A DNA stretch of 15,432 nucleotides from JANXYW01 sp031400455 (lineage in GTDB: Bacteria > Chloroflexota > Dehalococcoidia > DSTF01 > JACRBR01), in assembly GCA_031400455.1 (NCBI GenBank), contig JANNPX010000026.1, positions 1-15,432 of the forward strand, in the 5' to 3' direction. Made by a program: the position numbers and the translations under genes. This document shows, piece by piece, positions 14,416 to 15,432 of the stretch (position 1 is its first letter; each line of letters opens with the position of its first letter). The notes under the pieces are model-generated. The model was not told the origin of the DNA. It saw only the letters and a list, made by a program, of their open reading frames with translations, and did not search any database.

Positions 14416-14423
14416 AGAGGGAG
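14416..14423 (+). promoter_or_regulatory. Ribosome binding site that fixes a TTG start
   Basis: AGAGGGAG lies 6 nt before the TTG at 14430, an ideal spacing. No ATG or GTG in this frame fits as well. Confidence 0.7.
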
Positions 14424-14429
14424 CACACA

Positions 14430-15432
14430 TTGGGCGCAGCGCAGCCGTTTCCGCTCCATCCACCAGAAGTCACGCCTGAGTGGTTGACCGATGCGCTCCG
14501 CCAGGGCGGGTGCATACGCGACGCGCGCGTCGTCTCGCTGACGTACGACGTGATCGGCGAGGGCGTCGGCTTTCTCGGACAGATCGCCCGCATCACGCCC
14601 GTCTATGACGTCGCCGAAGAGGGCGCGCCGCGGACCGTCATCGGCAAGTTTCCGGGCGCCAACGAAGACGCCCGACAGATGGCCGCCATGTACGGCTTCT
14701 ACGCGTGCGAGGTCAACGCCTACCGCCACCTGACGCCGCACGTCGCCATCCGCACACCCCGCTGCTACTACAGCGCGATCAGCGACGACGCGACGACGTT
14801 CTTCCTGCTGCTCGAGGACCTCGGCGTTGGCGGACGGATGGGCGACCAGGTCGCGGGATGTTCGGCCGACGACGCGCGGATCGCCGTGCGCGAGCTCGCG
14901 AAGTTGCATGCGTCGTGGTGGGACGATCCGCGGCTGGCGGTGATGGAGTGGCTGCCGCTCGGCACGACGCTCGGCCGCATGTCGATGAGCCAGGCGTATC
15001 CGGTCTCGTGGCAGATCTGCCTCGAACAGTTCGGTCACCTCCTGACACAGGCACAGCGCGACGCGTTGCCGGCGCTGAACGAGCGCCTGCTCGCCATGAT
15101 GGACGAGTTCGATCAGGCGCCGTTGACGATCATGCACGCCGACTACCGCCTCGACAACATGTTCTTCGGTCATCCCGGCGGGCCGTACGAGTTCGCCGTG
15201 ATCGATTGGCAGATCACGAACAAGGGCTGGGCGCTCTACGATGTCGCCTACTTCCTGGGCACCAATCTCGACCCGGCGCTTCGGCGCGCCGAGGAGATGG
15301 GACTCCTGCGCGAGTACCACAACGTCCTGACCGAGGTGCGGACGCGCGGCGGCGAATACGACTGGGACACGTGCAAGCGCGACTACGTTCGCTCGATTCT
15401 CATGTACTTCGCGAACTTCATCGGCAACGCCG
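14430..15432 (+). CDS. APH-like phosphotransferase (ecdysteroid/choline kinase-like fold), 3' end cut by window edge
   Basis: 334 codons from a TTG start to the right edge, without a stop. Lys73 in VIGKF is the likely ATP-binding lysine, HADYRLDN (236-243) is the HxDxxxxN catalytic loop (Asp238, Asn243), and VIDWQ (257-261) is the metal-binding Asp motif. This is the aminoglycoside phosphotransferase/ACAD10-11 N-terminal kinase superfamily, which phosphorylates small hydroxyl compounds. Many members modify metabolites, not antibiotics, and nothing here indicates resistance. It starts 38 bp after the cyclase stop, so it is probably in the same operon. The presence of an ACAD10/11-like dehydrogenase elsewhere in the window makes a 4-hydroxyacyl-CoA kinase role plausible but unproven. 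Perhaps 20-60 residues are missing. Confidence 0.88.
   Translation, partial: MGAAQPFPLHPPEVTPEWLTDALRQGGCIRDARVVSLTYDVIGEGVGFLGQIARITPVYDVAEEGAPRTVIGKFPGANEDARQMAAMYGFYACEVNAYRHLTPHVAIRTPRCYYSAISDDATTFFLLLEDLGVGGRMGDQVAGCSADDARIAVRELAKLHASWWDDPRLAVMEWLPLGTTLGRMSMSQAYPVSWQICLEQFGHLLTQAQRDALPALNERLLAMMDEFDQAPLTIMHADYRLDNMFFGHPGGPYEFAVIDWQITNKGWALYDVAYFLGTNLDPALRRAEEMGLLREYHNVLTEVRTRGGEYDWDTCKRDYVRSILMYFANFIGNA

Noticed and set aside
14430..15432. Antibiotic resistance gene (aminoglycoside phosphotransferase).
   Set aside because: Only the general kinase fold motifs are present; the sequence resembles the metabolic APH/ecdysteroid-kinase-like branch and there is no resistance context.

Overview
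This is a GC-rich bacterial window, probably from a Chloroflexota (Dehalococcoidia-like) or similar high-GC environmental genome. That is an inference from three things: the protein mix, the several families of short dispersed palindromic repeats, and start sites that look leaderless. No rRNA, tRNA, CRISPR or complete transposable element was seen.

Left half (1-6276, all on the minus strand). In order of transcription it carries a small helix-turn-helix (HTH) protein (5944-6276), a short-chain dehydrogenase (SDR, 5069-5833), an ACAD10/11-like acyl-CoA dehydrogenase (3809-5035), an Old Yellow Enzyme-type NADH:flavin oxidoreductase (2030-3421), a dihydrodipicolinate synthase (DHDPS)-superfamily lyase lacking the family tyrosine (967-1926), and a Gfo/Idh/MocA oxidoreductase cut by the left edge (1-934). 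These look like a catabolic set of oxidoreductases and a lyase; the substrate cannot be read from sequence. Only the SDR and acyl-CoA dehydrogenase are tightly spaced (33 bp). The gaps between the others hold repeats: a 7-bp tandem repeat, a CCCTCTCCC-type inverted repeat, and two 87-bp hairpin elements plus a GGGCACGC palindrome.

Right half (6458-15432, all on the plus strand). A GH94/GT36-like carbohydrate enzyme (6458-8716) is followed after 21 bp by a two-domain protein joining a FeeM/LuxI-like acyltransferase to a cyclic-nucleotide-binding domain (8738-9841). After 146 bp with a candidate promoter and a palindrome comes a 1467-residue protein (9988-14391) that joins two zinc ribbons, a Ser/Thr kinase, a STAND-type ATPase, a helical repeat region and a class III nucleotide cyclase. 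It is followed after 38 bp by an APH-like phosphotransferase with a TTG start that runs off the right edge.

The most interesting reading is a local signalling circuit: the kinase-ATPase-cyclase would make a cyclic nucleotide, and the neighbouring acyltransferase has an intact-looking cyclic-nucleotide pocket to sense it. Other points of note are a dispersed repeat inserted in frame inside the cyclase domain, the co-occurrence of an Asp-type ACAD10/11 dehydrogenase with an APH-like kinase (as in 4-hydroxyacyl-CoA catabolism), and the two classes of gene start (Shine-Dalgarno versus an immediate -10 box).
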